Source of the DNA: an uncultured Verrucomicrobiota bacterium
GTDB taxonomy: Bacteria > Verrucomicrobiota > Verrucomicrobiia > Chthoniobacterales > SZAS-18
Direction of reading: 5' to 3'
Length of the DNA stretch: 7,515 nt
NCBI GenBank assembly: GCA_937873255.1
Contig: CALMVM010000504.1
Location: forward strand, 1 to 7,515
This document shows positions 1 through 6,906 of this stretch, in pieces. The position numbers were made by a program, and so were the translations under genes. The first letter of the stretch is position 1. Each line of letters opens with the position of its first letter. The notes under the pieces were generated by a model. That model did no database searches. It saw nothing but the letters and a program-made list of their open reading frames with translations, and had not been told where the DNA came from.

Positions 1-2472
1 CTGACCATCGGAGCGGCCGATTTTTTCACGGAGGGCTGGTGCAACGGCGTTTCGCTCGGACGCCACAAGGGCGGGTACACACCCTTCGAGTTCGATCTGA
101 CCGACGCGCTCGACACGGAGGGGCGGGGAGTGGTCGTCCTGCGCGTGGAGGACTCGATGGAAAACGCCCAGCAGCCCGTGGGCAAACAGTGGCGCTGGTA
201 TACGACGACCAGCGGGATCTGGCAGACGGTCTTCGTGGAGCCGCGTCACCAGAGCTACATCGCGCCGTTTCGCATCACCCCCGACCTGGCCGCGAACCGG
301 GCGATATTCGATGTGCCGTGCGTGGAATCGCGCGACGGCGACGAACTCGAAATCGTCCTGCATCACCCGCCTGAGGCGATGCGACCGGAGAACCAACGGA
401 AACGTCCCCACCGCTTCGTGGTACGCGTCGGCGCGGCGCTCGGTTCCATCACCGAGAATTTCCTCCGGTGGGATCACCATTCGCCAACGCTCTACCACCT
501 CGATCTGCGGCTGATCCGCGACGGACGGGTGCTCGATGAGGTGCGGAGTTATTTCGGGATGCGTGAGATCACCACGGAGGCCGCCGCCGACGGCGGACCG
601 GCGGCGTTGTGCCTCAACGGCCGGCCGTTGTACTTGCGTGGGGCGTTGCACCAGTCGTTTTATCCCGACGGCGTCTACACGGCCGGGGACGCCGCGACCT
701 TGCGCAACGACATCGCGCTCGCCAAGAAGGCGGGGTTCGACTTCCTGCGCGTCCACATCAAGATCGACGACCCGCTGCTGCTGTATTACGCGGACACGCT
801 GGGCATGCTCCTGATGGTGGATTTCCCGAACTTCGGCGAGGGCGGCGACACACCGTTGGGTCGGGCGCGTTTCGAGAGCATGATGCGTGCGGCCATCGAG
901 CGGGATTTCAACCATCCATCGATCATCGCGTGGTGCATGTTCAACGAGACGTGGGGTTTCGGCGGGCAGGTGGAACTCTTCAAGTGGATCGAGGAAAAGA
1001 AACTCGCGCTGCCGCTGCAAACTTCCAACATCGCCAGCGGCGGCGAAGAGAAAGAATCGGCACCGGTCACGGCGGACACGCGCAAGCTGGCGAACGCCAA
1101 TGCCCAGAAATGGGTCGCCGAGATGTGGCTCGCCGCCAAACGCCTCGACCCGACGCGGCTCATCGAGGACATGAGCGTCGTGTACTGGGAGCATCGCGAA
1201 TACTACGCGCACACGAAGACCGATATTAACTCGTGGCATTTCTACATCGACGACTACCAGCGTGCCCGCGAGCACATCGAGAAGGTCGCGCGGGATACCT
1301 ACGCGGGTTCGCGGTTCAATTACGTGCCCGGTTTCGAGCAGGGCAGCGCGCCGCTCATCACGAGCGAATACGGCGGCGTCGGCGCGCTCGACGGGGACCG
1401 CGACATTTCGTGGAGCTTTCGCTTTTTGACGAATGCACTGCGCCGCCAGCCGAAACTTTCGGCGTATGTTTTCACCCAACTCCACGACGTGGAATGGGAG
1501 TACAACGGTTTCCTGAACTACGACCGCACGCCGAAGGAATTCGGCTACGATCCGACCTTGGTCAACGCGGCCGACGTGCTGACGGTGGACTCGGCACCGA
1601 TCCGCCGCGCCGCGCCGGGCGAACGCGTGCGGGTAGAGCTGAGCAGTTCGCACTACAGCGCGCGGACGTTCGGTGACGTGATCGGGCAATGGCGGTTGAG
1701 CGGCGTGGACGGACTCGCGCGCGTGCATGCCGACCTCGCGCGCGGGTCGGCGAAGATTCCGTTTACCCAGGGCAGGGTCGAGTCGGCGGGCGTGGTGGAA
1801 TTCGCGCTGCCGGAGGACGGGCCGATGCTTTGCAAATTGACGATCCAGGCGGTGGACACGAACGACGGCAAGGTCATCGCCGGCAACTACGTCGAGTATC
1901 TCGTGACCGGGCCCGAATATCCGCCCGCCGCAAGCGAGAACGTGCTCCGCGCGGCCCCGGGCCATTGGTCCGACGCCGTGTGGAGCGAAGGAGGCTCCAC
2001 GCGCGAGGAAGCGAACGCGGCGGACGAATGCCACGGTGCGGGCAGCGGTTTTTTCGAGTGGTCGCTGCCGCTCGCGGGTGTGGATTGGGCCGGCGCGCGG
2101 CGGGTGCGAATTTTGTGCGAGGCGTCGTCGCGCCGACAGGACACGCCGCAGACGAGTCTCGATTTGTTTCCGACGACGTTGCGCGTGTTGTTGAACGGCG
2201 AACTGGTGCATACCGCCGCCGTGCCGGATCATCCGCACGACACGCGGGGCGTGCTCAGCTATCTGCGTGGCGGGCGGGGGGCGTACGGTTATCTGACGCA
2301 GATCGTGGCGGAAGGTGAACTGTTGCGGCGCGTGCGCGAGGCGGGCGACGCGGGGCATTTGCGCTTGCGATGCGAGGTGCCGCCGGACGTGCCCGCGCGC
2401 AACGGCCTGACGCTTTACGGCCCCGAGTGCGGACGGTATCCGGTCGGCGTGACGGTGGTGCTCGAATCCTGA
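1..2472 (+). CDS. Glycoside hydrolase family 2 enzyme (beta-galactosidase/beta-glucuronidase type), 5' partial
   Basis: The frame is open from base 1 to a TGA at 2470-2472, giving 823 residues with the N-terminus outside the window. Residues about 1-60 match the GH2 sugar-binding jelly roll (NGVSLGRHKGGYTPFEFDLT). An Ig-like sandwich follows, and the TIM barrel starts near residue 206 (NGRPLYLRGALHQ). The predicted acid/base is Glu316 in IIAWCMFNETWGF and the predicted nucleophile is Glu456 in LITSEYGGVG, both typical of the family. The remaining 340 or so residues would be beta-rich accessory domains. It should be a retaining exo-glycosidase acting on plant or algal sugars; substrate cannot be read from the sequence. 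Where classical members have a His-Tyr-Pro motif, this protein has RVHIKIDDPLLLYYAD, as in a distinct GH2 subgroup. The catalytic glutamates are 140 residues apart, against 76 in E. coli LacZ, so a loop region of about 60 residues is inserted. Any signal peptide lies upstream of the window. The GTG at 130 is an internal valine, not a start. Confidence 0.93.
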   Translation: MTIGAADFFTEGWCNGVSLGRHKGGYTPFEFDLTDALDTEGRGVVVLRVEDSMENAQQPVGKQWRWYTTTSGIWQTVFVEPRHQSYIAPFRITPDLAANRAIFDVPCVESRDGDELEIVLHHPPEAMRPENQRKRPHRFVVRVGAALGSITENFLRWDHHSPTLYHLDLRLIRDGRVLDEVRSYFGMREITTEAAADGGPAALCLNGRPLYLRGALHQSFYPDGVYTAGDAATLRNDIALAKKAGFDFLRVHIKIDDPLLLYYADTLGMLLMVDFPNFGEGGDTPLGRARFESMMRAAIERDFNHPSIIAWCMFNETWGFGGQVELFKWIEEKKLALPLQTSNIASGGEEKESAPVTADTRKLANANAQKWVAEMWLAAKRLDPTRLIEDMSVVYWEHREYYAHTKTDINSWHFYIDDYQRAREHIEKVARDTYAGSRFNYVPGFEQGSAPLITSEYGGVGALDGDRDISWSFRFLTNALRRQPKLSAYVFTQLHDVEWEYNGFLNYDRTPKEFGYDPTLVNAADVLTVDSAPIRRAAPGERVRVELSSSHYSARTFGDVIGQWRLSGVDGLARVHADLARGSAKIPFTQGRVESAGVVEFALPEDGPMLCKLTIQAVDTNDGKVIAGNYVEYLVTGPEYPPAASENVLRAAPGHWSDAVWSEGGSTREEANAADECHGAGSGFFEWSLPLAGVDWAGARRVRILCEASSRRQDTPQTSLDLFPTTLRVLLNGELVHTAAVPDHPHDTRGVLSYLRGGRGAYGYLTQIVAEGELLRRVREAGDAGHLRLRCEVPPDVPARNGLTLYGPECGRYPVGVTVVLES

Positions 2473-2532
2473 AATAAGGCACGCCGCCGAAAAATTCCGA
2501 CGGATTCCTCTGTTGGATGCGTGTTCCCCTTG
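2473..2532 (+). other. Short intergenic gap, possible weak hairpin
   Basis: These 60 bases separate the GH2 gene from the N0/N1-SLBB gene. The stretch is visibly less GC-rich than its surroundings and contains ccgccgaaaaattccgacgg, which folds only as a weak hairpin with a mismatch and a bulge and has no T-run after it. Any promoter for the three-gene sigma-factor set must lie here or inside the GH2 gene. I could not find a convincing -35/-10 pair or a Shine-Dalgarno site. Confidence 0.3.
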
Positions 2533-3450
2533 ATGAAACTCTCTCAATGGTTAGTGTGTTTGTGCGTCGCGGTCGGCGTGATTTCTTTTGTCTCGTTGAC
2601 CGATGCAACCGAGCCAACGGATAGATCCCCGGAAGGCCAGCTTAAACTCATTCCGCAGATTGACTTCAAAGGGGGGAAGGTCCGCGATCTGATCGAAATA
2701 TTGCGCGAGCAAACCGGCGCGAACATCGTCACGGGTCCGGGAGTGGACGACGTACCGTTGCCGGATTTGAAGCTGCGTAACGTCACGGTGATAGCGGCCG
2801 TCAATGCGATCAGCATGGCGACCGGGGGAATCGTGCAGGTCGGCAATGTGGGGCGCGCGTCAAGCTCGGAGACCCCTATCTTCACGCTCCGAATTGATCC
2901 CAGCCACAAACCGGCCGATGCCGAGCCCGACGTGGTTTTCCGCGCTTTTCGCGTGCCTGCGACCTCGTTGGCAGCGTTTGACGAAGGAACGAAAAACTTG
3001 GCATCGGCCATTGACCGTTCCCTCGAGTTGTATAACCAGGGGCGGCCCGGACACGCGCCGTTGCCAAGGCCGAGGGTTGAGGTCCATCGGGAAACCTGCT
3101 TGGTCCTTGTCACCGGAACGCGCGAGAGCGTGAAAATCGTCGCACAGGTTTTCGCAGCTTGGACCCGTCAGTCCAACGCGGTGGATGTGGAGGGAGAAAA
3201 GGTCAGCGCCGTCAAGGTGACGATCCTCGGCGCGGTGCAGAAACCCGGCGTCTACTCGGTGGACGATGGTTCCCTGGCGCAACTCATCGGCCTGGCGGGT
3301 GGCTTGACGGACCGGGGTGACTCCAAACACATCAGCGTGCTCTCCAAGGATGGCACGAAGAGCACCGTGAATTTCAAAACCGATCCGGCTTCGTATACGT
3401 TGCGCGAGGGGGATGTCGTGACGGTCCCCCAAGGCCTCGTTCAATTTTGA
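2533..3450 (+). CDS. Exported protein with secretin N0/N1-like domains and a C-terminal SLBB domain
   Basis: This 305-residue protein starts with a signal peptide: MKLSQWLV, then a hydrophobic core, with likely cleavage near residue 25. Residues 43-104 (IDFKGGKVRDLIEILREQTG onward) look like a secretin N0/STN fold. Residues about 134-210 (FRAFRVPATSLAAF to VLVTGTRESVKIVAQVF) resemble a secretin N1 domain. Residues 227-305 form an SLBB domain of the polysaccharide-export type (ILGAVQKPGVYSV, LAQLIGLAGGLTD, LREGDVVTVPQG). There is no secretin channel domain and no further membrane segment, so the mature protein should be periplasmic. ATG 2533 is preferred because it begins the signal peptide directly; an in-frame GTG at 2521 would add four residues. 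No strong ribosome-binding site is visible. Its end overlaps the sigma-factor start by four bases, so the two are probably co-translated. A polysaccharide-export or envelope-sensing role is inference. Parts of the gene are less GC-rich than its neighbours. Confidence 0.85.
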   Translation: MKLSQWLVCLCVAVGVISFVSLTDATEPTDRSPEGQLKLIPQIDFKGGKVRDLIEILREQTGANIVTGPGVDDVPLPDLKLRNVTVIAAVNAISMATGGIVQVGNVGRASSSETPIFTLRIDPSHKPADAEPDVVFRAFRVPATSLAAFDEGTKNLASAIDRSLELYNQGRPGHAPLPRPRVEVHRETCLVLVTGTRESVKIVAQVFAAWTRQSNAVDVEGEKVSAVKVTILGAVQKPGVYSVDDGSLAQLIGLAGGLTDRGDSKHISVLSKDGTKSTVNFKTDPASYTLREGDVVTVPQGLVQF

Positions 3451-4070
3451 ACCCATCGCCCGCTTCCTTCTTGCCGCCGGCCCTCGCCATCCCCGTGGAA
3501 GGTCCAGCATCCACGGACGGGTCAAACACTCCCTTGGAAACGCTCACCCGGCGGATGGCGGGGGGTGAGGACGCGGCTTTCGCCGAGTTTCACGCCGCGT
3601 ATTTCCCGCGGCTTTTTCGCTATGTGCTCGTCCTGATGCGCGGCGATGAGCATACCGCGCGCGACGTGGTGCAGGAAACCCTGTTGCGGGTCGTGCGGCA
3701 CGTGCGCGTCTTCCACGCGGAGCCGGCGTTTTGGGACTGGCTGGCCTGCCTCGCGCGCAGTGCCGCCGCCGACCACGGGCGGCGCGCATCGCGCTACCGT
3801 CGGCTGCTGGAACTTTTCCGCCTCGGCCATCCGCCCATTTCCCCGGAGCCGCCCGCCGATAGACTGGAAGATGCCGTGGCTCGCGCCTTGGCGGACCTGC
3901 CCCCAGAGGATGCCGACCTCCTACGGCGCAAGTATCATGAGAGGGCAAGCGTACGAGAATTGGCATTTCATCTTCACCTGACCGAAGGGGCCGTGGAATC
4001 CAGACTATCCCGCGCGCGAAAGGCACTGCGTGACGCGGCGTTTCTTGTTTCCAACCATGAAAAATCCTGA
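3447..4070 (+). CDS. RNA polymerase sigma factor, ECF-type sigma-70 family
   Basis: The 207-residue product has the two-domain ECF layout. Sigma-2 spans residues about 36-105, with the core-binding stretch DEHTARDVVQETLLRVVRHV. Sigma-4 spans about 138-197 (LADLPPEDADLLRRKYHE, then the helix-turn-helix VRELAFHLHLTEGAVESRLSRARKALR). It should direct RNA polymerase to a small set of promoters, probably including its own. The longest frame begins at TTG 3447, whose bases overlap the preceding TGA as TTGA. This implies translational coupling but gives about 35 residues of Pro-rich N-terminus outside the domain. GTG 3495 and ATG 3555 are the in-frame alternatives; ATG 3555 (MAGGEDAAFAEF) would start right at sigma-2. 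The start is therefore uncertain while the identity is firm. The following gene overlaps its 3' end by 14 bases, as is usual for a sigma/anti-sigma pair. Confidence 0.92.
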   Translation: MNPSPASFLPPALAIPVEGPASTDGSNTPLETLTRRMAGGEDAAFAEFHAAYFPRLFRYVLVLMRGDEHTARDVVQETLLRVVRHVRVFHAEPAFWDWLACLARSAAADHGRRASRYRRLLELFRLGHPPISPEPPADRLEDAVARALADLPPEDADLLRRKYHERASVRELAFHLHLTEGAVESRLSRARKALRDAAFLVSNHEKS

Positions 4071-4440
4071 CAACGATCAACTCTGGCGCGATTCACTGAA
4101 CGGGGGAGCCGGAGAAACCTTCGCCGCTGGATCTCTGACCAGAATGCTCATCTACAGCCGGCGTCGTCGGCTTCGGAGAAGATTGCTCGGCGTCTCGGCC
4201 CTCGTGGGTACACCCGTCCTGCTGCTTTGTCTGGTGCTGAGTCGGTCTCATCCGCCGCTGCGTCCGCTGGCGACGAACCAGCCTCCTAGCATCCCAACCG
4301 GCGACTTGCCGGACGCCGGGCCTGCGCAAGTGCATTTTCTGACCGACGAGGAATTGCTCAGCCGGTTCCCGGATCGTCCAATCGCGTTGATCGGTCCTCC
4401 GGGCGAGCGGCAATTGGTGTTTCTGGACAAGGTTCCGTGA
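4057..4440 (+). CDS. Small single-pass membrane protein, candidate anti-sigma factor
   Basis: The 127-residue protein has a polar N-terminus of about 33 residues, a strongly basic patch (YSRRRRLRRRLL, 33-44), one membrane helix (about 45-62) and an outer tail of about 65 residues. By the positive-inside rule the N-terminus is cytoplasmic, next to the sigma factor it would bind. The tail ends in FLTDEELLSRFPDRPIALIG followed by GERQLVFLD, a segment that reads like a conserved small domain. There is no zinc-binding HxxxCxxC motif of the ZAS type; the only cysteine sits in the membrane helix. ATG 4057 (MKNPDNDQLW) gives a natural start overlapping the sigma-factor end by 14 bases; GTG 4030 would add nine residues. 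The anti-sigma role rests on position, size and topology only, and no named family is recognised. Confidence 0.75.
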   Translation: MKNPDNDQLWRDSLNGGAGETFAAGSLTRMLIYSRRRRLRRRLLGVSALVGTPVLLLCLVLSRSHPPLRPLATNQPPSIPTGDLPDAGPAQVHFLTDEELLSRFPDRPIALIGPPGERQLVFLDKVP

Positions 4441-4453
4441 AACACCGGCGGTC

Positions 4454-4984
4454 TTACCCGTCCGTGTCCGTCGTGTTTCCGGTGGGCACGGGCGTCTCGG
4501 CGGGGACGACGAGTACCGGCGCGTCCTCCGGCTTGGCAACCGCCGTGGCCTGGCTGGCGACGGCCTGCCAACTCCCGTCCGCGCGCCGCACGAAAACATC
4601 GGTCCAGCGAAACGTTCCGTTGAGCGCGCCGCCGTGGTCCGTGCCGGTCAGCGTGGTTTCGCCGGTGATCACGGCCGTGTCGCCGTGGACCTGCACCTTC
4701 ATCGCGCTGAGCTTGAACGCGTCGATCTTCACGTCGCCCGCGCGCGCGGTGGCGAGGTCGTCGGCCTTGTGCGCCACGTTGCCGGCGGCGTCGGTGTAGA
4801 CGTATGCATCCGCCTCCACGCGTTCGATGAACGCGGCATCGTGCTTCGCCACGGCCTCGGCCCAATCCTGCTCCAGTTTCAGCAGCGTGAGCACGTCCGC
4901 GTCGGCGGCCGAAGACAACGACGCCAGCGCCGCGCATGCGAACAACGCCGACGCGACGACACGAATGCGGATCGCCATTCTCAT
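4454..4984 (-). CDS. Exported DUF4440 / NTF2-like (SnoaL-type) protein
   Basis: The 176-residue product has an N-terminal signal peptide (about 1-27, ending in SLSSAADA) followed by an NTF2-like cone fold. The first helix is VLTLLKLEQDWAEAVAKHDA (31-50), then YVYTDAAGNV, VHGDTAVITGETTLTG and RWTDVFVRRADGSWQAVASQ, the usual DUF4440 pattern. A Pro/Thr-rich tail (about 152-176) follows. Family members are small-molecule-binding or enzymatic domains and do not allow a specific function to be named. ATG 4984 is chosen because it overlaps the TGA of the upstream glycosyltransferase gene as ATGA; ATG 4978 two codons later is a close alternative. It is the last gene of the minus-strand operon and converges on the sigma-factor set with 13 bases between stop codons. 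A role in the envelope alongside the glycosyltransferases is inferred from the signal peptide and coupling. Confidence 0.88.
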   Translation of the reverse strand: MRMAIRIRVVASALFACAALASLSSAADADVLTLLKLEQDWAEAVAKHDAAFIERVEADAYVYTDAAGNVAHKADDLATARAGDVKIDAFKLSAMKVQVHGDTAVITGETTLTGTDHGGALNGTFRWTDVFVRRADGSWQAVASQATAVAKPEDAPVLVVPAETPVPTGNTTDTDG

Positions 4985-5709
4985 GATCCCGGGGGCGGCG
5001 CGTCGGAAGCGACGCGGTAGCGCAATTGACGGCTCAGCAGCCAGCGCACGCCGAACATATCCACCGTCGCGCGGATCGCCCGGTTGCCGAGACCGTACTT
5101 GCTGACCCCGAATTGTCTCGGGCGGTGGTTGACGGGCATTTCCATCAAGCGAAACCCCGCGCCCTTGACCAGCGCCGGGATGAACCGATGCATCCCCACG
5201 AACGGCACGAGCGCCGACACGCATTCCTTCCTCATTGCCTTGAGCGTGCAGCCGGTGTCGCGCACGCCGTCGCGCGTGAAACGGCTGCGCACGAAGTTGG
5301 CGACGCGGCTGGTGATGCGTTTGACGACGGTGTCCTTGCGCTTCGCGCGGTAGCCGCAGACGAGGTCGGCCGCGCCGCGTTCGATCTCGGCGACGAGCCT
5401 GGGAATGTCGGCGGGATCGTTTTGCAAATCACCGTCGAGCAACGCCGCGACCCGGCCGCGCGCGGCGTGCAGTCCGGCGTACATCGCGGCGCTCTGGCCG
5501 GCGTTGCGCTCGAACTTGAGCACGCGGATGCGGCCCTCGGCGTCGGGCGCGATCTTGGCAATGGTCGCGTCGCGCGAACCGTCGTCCACGAAGACGATCT
5601 CGTAGTCGAGCCCCGCGAGCGCGGCGGTGAGTTCGCGCTGGAGGATGGGGATGTTTTCCTCCTCGTTGTAAAGCGGGATGACGACGGAAAGGGCAGGCGC
5701 GGCGGACAT
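4981..5709 (-). CDS. Family 2 glycosyltransferase, DPM1-like (polyprenyl-phosphate sugar synthase type)
   Basis: The 242-residue protein is a GT-A fold transferase. Residues 7-20 (LSVVIPLYNEEENI) form the first nucleotide-binding strand, VDDGSRD (41-47) binds the nucleotide, and LDGDLQNDP (91-99) is the metal-binding DxD-like site. The segments GYRAKRKD (119-126) and FGVSKYGLGNR (200-210) are typical of the bacterial dolichyl-phosphate-mannose-synthase-like group. These enzymes move a sugar from a nucleotide donor to undecaprenyl phosphate at the inner face of the cytoplasmic membrane. Many relatives carry two C-terminal membrane helices; this one ends shortly after RWLLSRQLRYRV and has none, so it would be a peripheral enzyme like the short DPM1 forms. 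The start is 8 bases after the GT39 stop and the stop is shared as ATGA with the DUF4440 gene, so all three are one operon. Donor sugar unknown. Confidence 0.93.
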   Translation of the reverse strand: MSAAPALSVVIPLYNEEENIPILQRELTAALAGLDYEIVFVDDGSRDATIAKIAPDAEGRIRVLKFERNAGQSAAMYAGLHAARGRVAALLDGDLQNDPADIPRLVAEIERGAADLVCGYRAKRKDTVVKRITSRVANFVRSRFTRDGVRDTGCTLKAMRKECVSALVPFVGMHRFIPALVKGAGFRLMEMPVNHRPRQFGVSKYGLGNRAIRATVDMFGVRWLLSRQLRYRVASDAPPPGS

Positions 5710-5717
5710 GTGGTTGT

Positions 5718-6770
5718 TTAGAGTTCTAACCCCTTGTAATTGAAACACGCATAAATCCGCAGCGTGTGCAACGGCTGGCCTCGCCGCCGGATCTCGTATT
5801 GCGCGACGAGCGCGCATTGCTCGAAGCCGTCCTCGATCGTGCCCGGCAGGTCGCGGTGGCGTTCGTCGTCGGTGATGTAGAGCGCGCTGCGACCCACGAA
5901 TGGGCTGGGCTCGATCCCGCGGAATTCTTCTTCCGCGTTGCGCGGCGGCTTCGCGCCGGGCGGGGGCGGGGGGGCTTCCTTCACGACGACCTGATCGTAG
6001 CGCGGCCAGAAGGAAAACTGCGTGTCGAGGCTCTGCGATTCGGGCATGTACACCGCCGGGTGGCCGGGGGCCTCGACGCGTTTGTCGCGGAAATAAAAAT
6101 TGAGTTCGGCGGCGAGCTGGTAACGGTTGGCGATGAGGAAGACGGGCGCGCCGAGTTCGCGTTCCTCGTCGGCGCGGACGCGTTCCACGGCGTCCGCCGT
6201 CGAGCGCCAGCCGAGCAAGCGCGCACTCGGGTCGCGGTGGTACGGCCAGGGAACGCCGACCGCGCGCAGCAGGTCGGTATCCAACACCGCCACGCTCAAC
6301 CCGAGCCCCACGGCCAGCGACACCGCCGCGAAGACCGCCGCGCGGCGGTTGGCGCGCGCGCGCTCGTGCCAGAGCGCGGCAGCCAAAATGCTCAGGCTCA
6401 GGAAACCGGGAGCGGTCCAGTTCGGCTCGCCGGCCGTCTTGAAGGCCAACAGCGTGTACATCACGACCAGCGGCAGGCCGAAGGCGAGCAGGAAGCGGGC
6501 TTTCTCCGCGTCGGGCTCGGGCGAGCGCGGCGCGTTGCCGGGCGGCTTTCGCCAAAAAAGGAAGCGCAGTCCCGCCCGCCGCCAACCCCAGACGATGGCC
6601 ACGAGCAACCCGGCGAGCACGAGCGGCGAGTAAACGAGTAGGTGCGCGCTGAAGAACTTGCCGAATTCACCGAGCGGCCGGACGAACGCCGTACCCAGCC
6701 GGCCTCGGTCGTGCAGGTGGCTGAGGGTGATCCACGCGTGGCCGGCGTTCCAGAACACCGGCGGCGAGCC
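5718..6770 (-). CDS. GT39/ArnT-like membrane glycosyltransferase, 5' part missing at a junction
   Basis: About 350 residues remain, beginning inside the protein. The first recognisable segment is PVFWNAGHAWITLSHLHDRG, which in ArnT/PMT-like enzymes lies well within the membrane domain after a catalytic N-terminal part. No ATG or plausible start precedes it; the frame continues only to a stop at 6792-6794, within sequence that belongs to a DUF3072 gene on the other strand. Counting from the Val codon at 6758, helices lie near 36-58, 88-106, 115-131 and 140-160, and FKTAGEPNWTAPGFL (106-120) fits the family. Then comes a soluble tail of about 180 residues, including APVFLIANRYQLAAELNFYF and a Pro-rich linker. 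Intact relatives transfer a sugar from polyprenyl phosphate to a lipid, glycan or protein on the outer side of the membrane, which matches the GT2 gene 8 bases downstream. The missing half would hold the catalytic acidic loop, so this copy as written could not work. Confidence 0.85.
   Translation of the reverse strand, partial: GSPPVFWNAGHAWITLSHLHDRGRLGTAFVRPLGEFGKFFSAHLLVYSPLVLAGLLVAIVWGWRRAGLRFLFWRKPPGNAPRSPEPDAEKARFLLAFGLPLVVMYTLLAFKTAGEPNWTAPGFLSLSILAAALWHERARANRRAAVFAAVSLAVGLGLSVAVLDTDLLRAVGVPWPYHRDPSARLLGWRSTADAVERVRADEERELGAPVFLIANRYQLAAELNFYFRDKRVEAPGHPAVYMPESQSLDTQFSFWPRYDQVVVKEAPPPPPGAKPPRNAEEEFRGIEPSPFVGRSALYITDDERHRDLPGTIEDGFEQCALVAQYEIRRRGQPLHTLRIYACFNYKGLEL
6757..6770. other. 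Probable chimeric junction between two unrelated DNA sources
   Basis: Here two coding similarities meet head to head. Leftward on the minus strand the GT39 protein is recognisable back to PVFWN (codons to about 6761). Rightward on the plus strand the DUF3072 protein is recognisable from about TGGEPMTGAQ (codons from about 6757). Both proteins lose their N-terminal parts at the same place, with a few bases compatible with either, as expected at a short-homology join. No insertion sequence, tRNA or direct repeat is visible at the point. An assembly or amplification artefact is the simplest reading. Confidence 0.7.
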
Positions 6771-6906
6771 GATGACCGGCGCCCAGGCCTCCTATCTGAA
6801 GACGCTGTCGGAGGAGGTGAAGGAGGGCGAAGGCTACGAGGACGGCCTCACCAAGGCCGAGGCCTCGAAGCGCATCGACGCCCTGAAGAAGCAGGCCGGC
6901 CACTGA
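6766..6906 (+). CDS. DUF3072 protein, 5' part missing
   Basis: The segment PMTGAQASYLKTLSEE followed by LTKAEASKRIDALKKQAG is the hallmark of DUF3072, a small domain of unknown function seen mainly in proteobacteria and actinobacteria. From ATG 6772 the product would be only 44 residues, ending with TGA 6904-6906. Family members, as I recall them, carry a further N-terminal stretch with a DPDDW-like motif followed by TGDEP before PMTGAQ. Here only TGGEP remains, and what precedes it is the reverse complement of the GT39 gene. The gene is therefore a remnant cut at the junction, although ATG 6772 could in principle still be used. Its stop overlaps the first codon of the TspO frame. Confidence 0.8.
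   Translation, partial: EPMTGAQASYLKTLSEEVKEGEGYEDGLTKAEASKRIDALKKQAGH

Noticed and set aside
2488..2510. Possible terminator hairpin after the GH2 gene
   Set aside because: The stem needs a mismatch and a bulge and lacks a T-run after it.
2255..2617. Minus-strand open frame of 120 codons across the GH2 end and the intergenic gap
   Set aside because: Arg/Pro-rich composition with no recognisable domain; it lies antisense to a clear GH2 gene and is an artefact of high GC.
4439..4479. Inverted repeat gaaacac / gtgtttc between the convergent operons as a bidirectional terminator
   Set aside because: Only 7 pairs with a 27-base loop and no T-run; too weak to call, though a terminator is expected here.
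5026..5721. Plus-strand open frame of 231 codons opposite the GT2 gene
   Set aside because: Low-complexity Arg/Ala/His-rich translation without motifs, fully antisense to a well-supported gene.
4981..6585. Long minus-strand frame giving a 534-residue protein
   Set aside because: Only the part after ATG 5709 encodes the GT2 enzyme; the upstream part is the GT39 gene read in the wrong frame.
6658..6771. Extension of the DUF3072 gene upstream to ATG 6658
   Set aside because: The added residues are the antisense translation of the GT39 gene and do not resemble a DUF3072 N-terminus.
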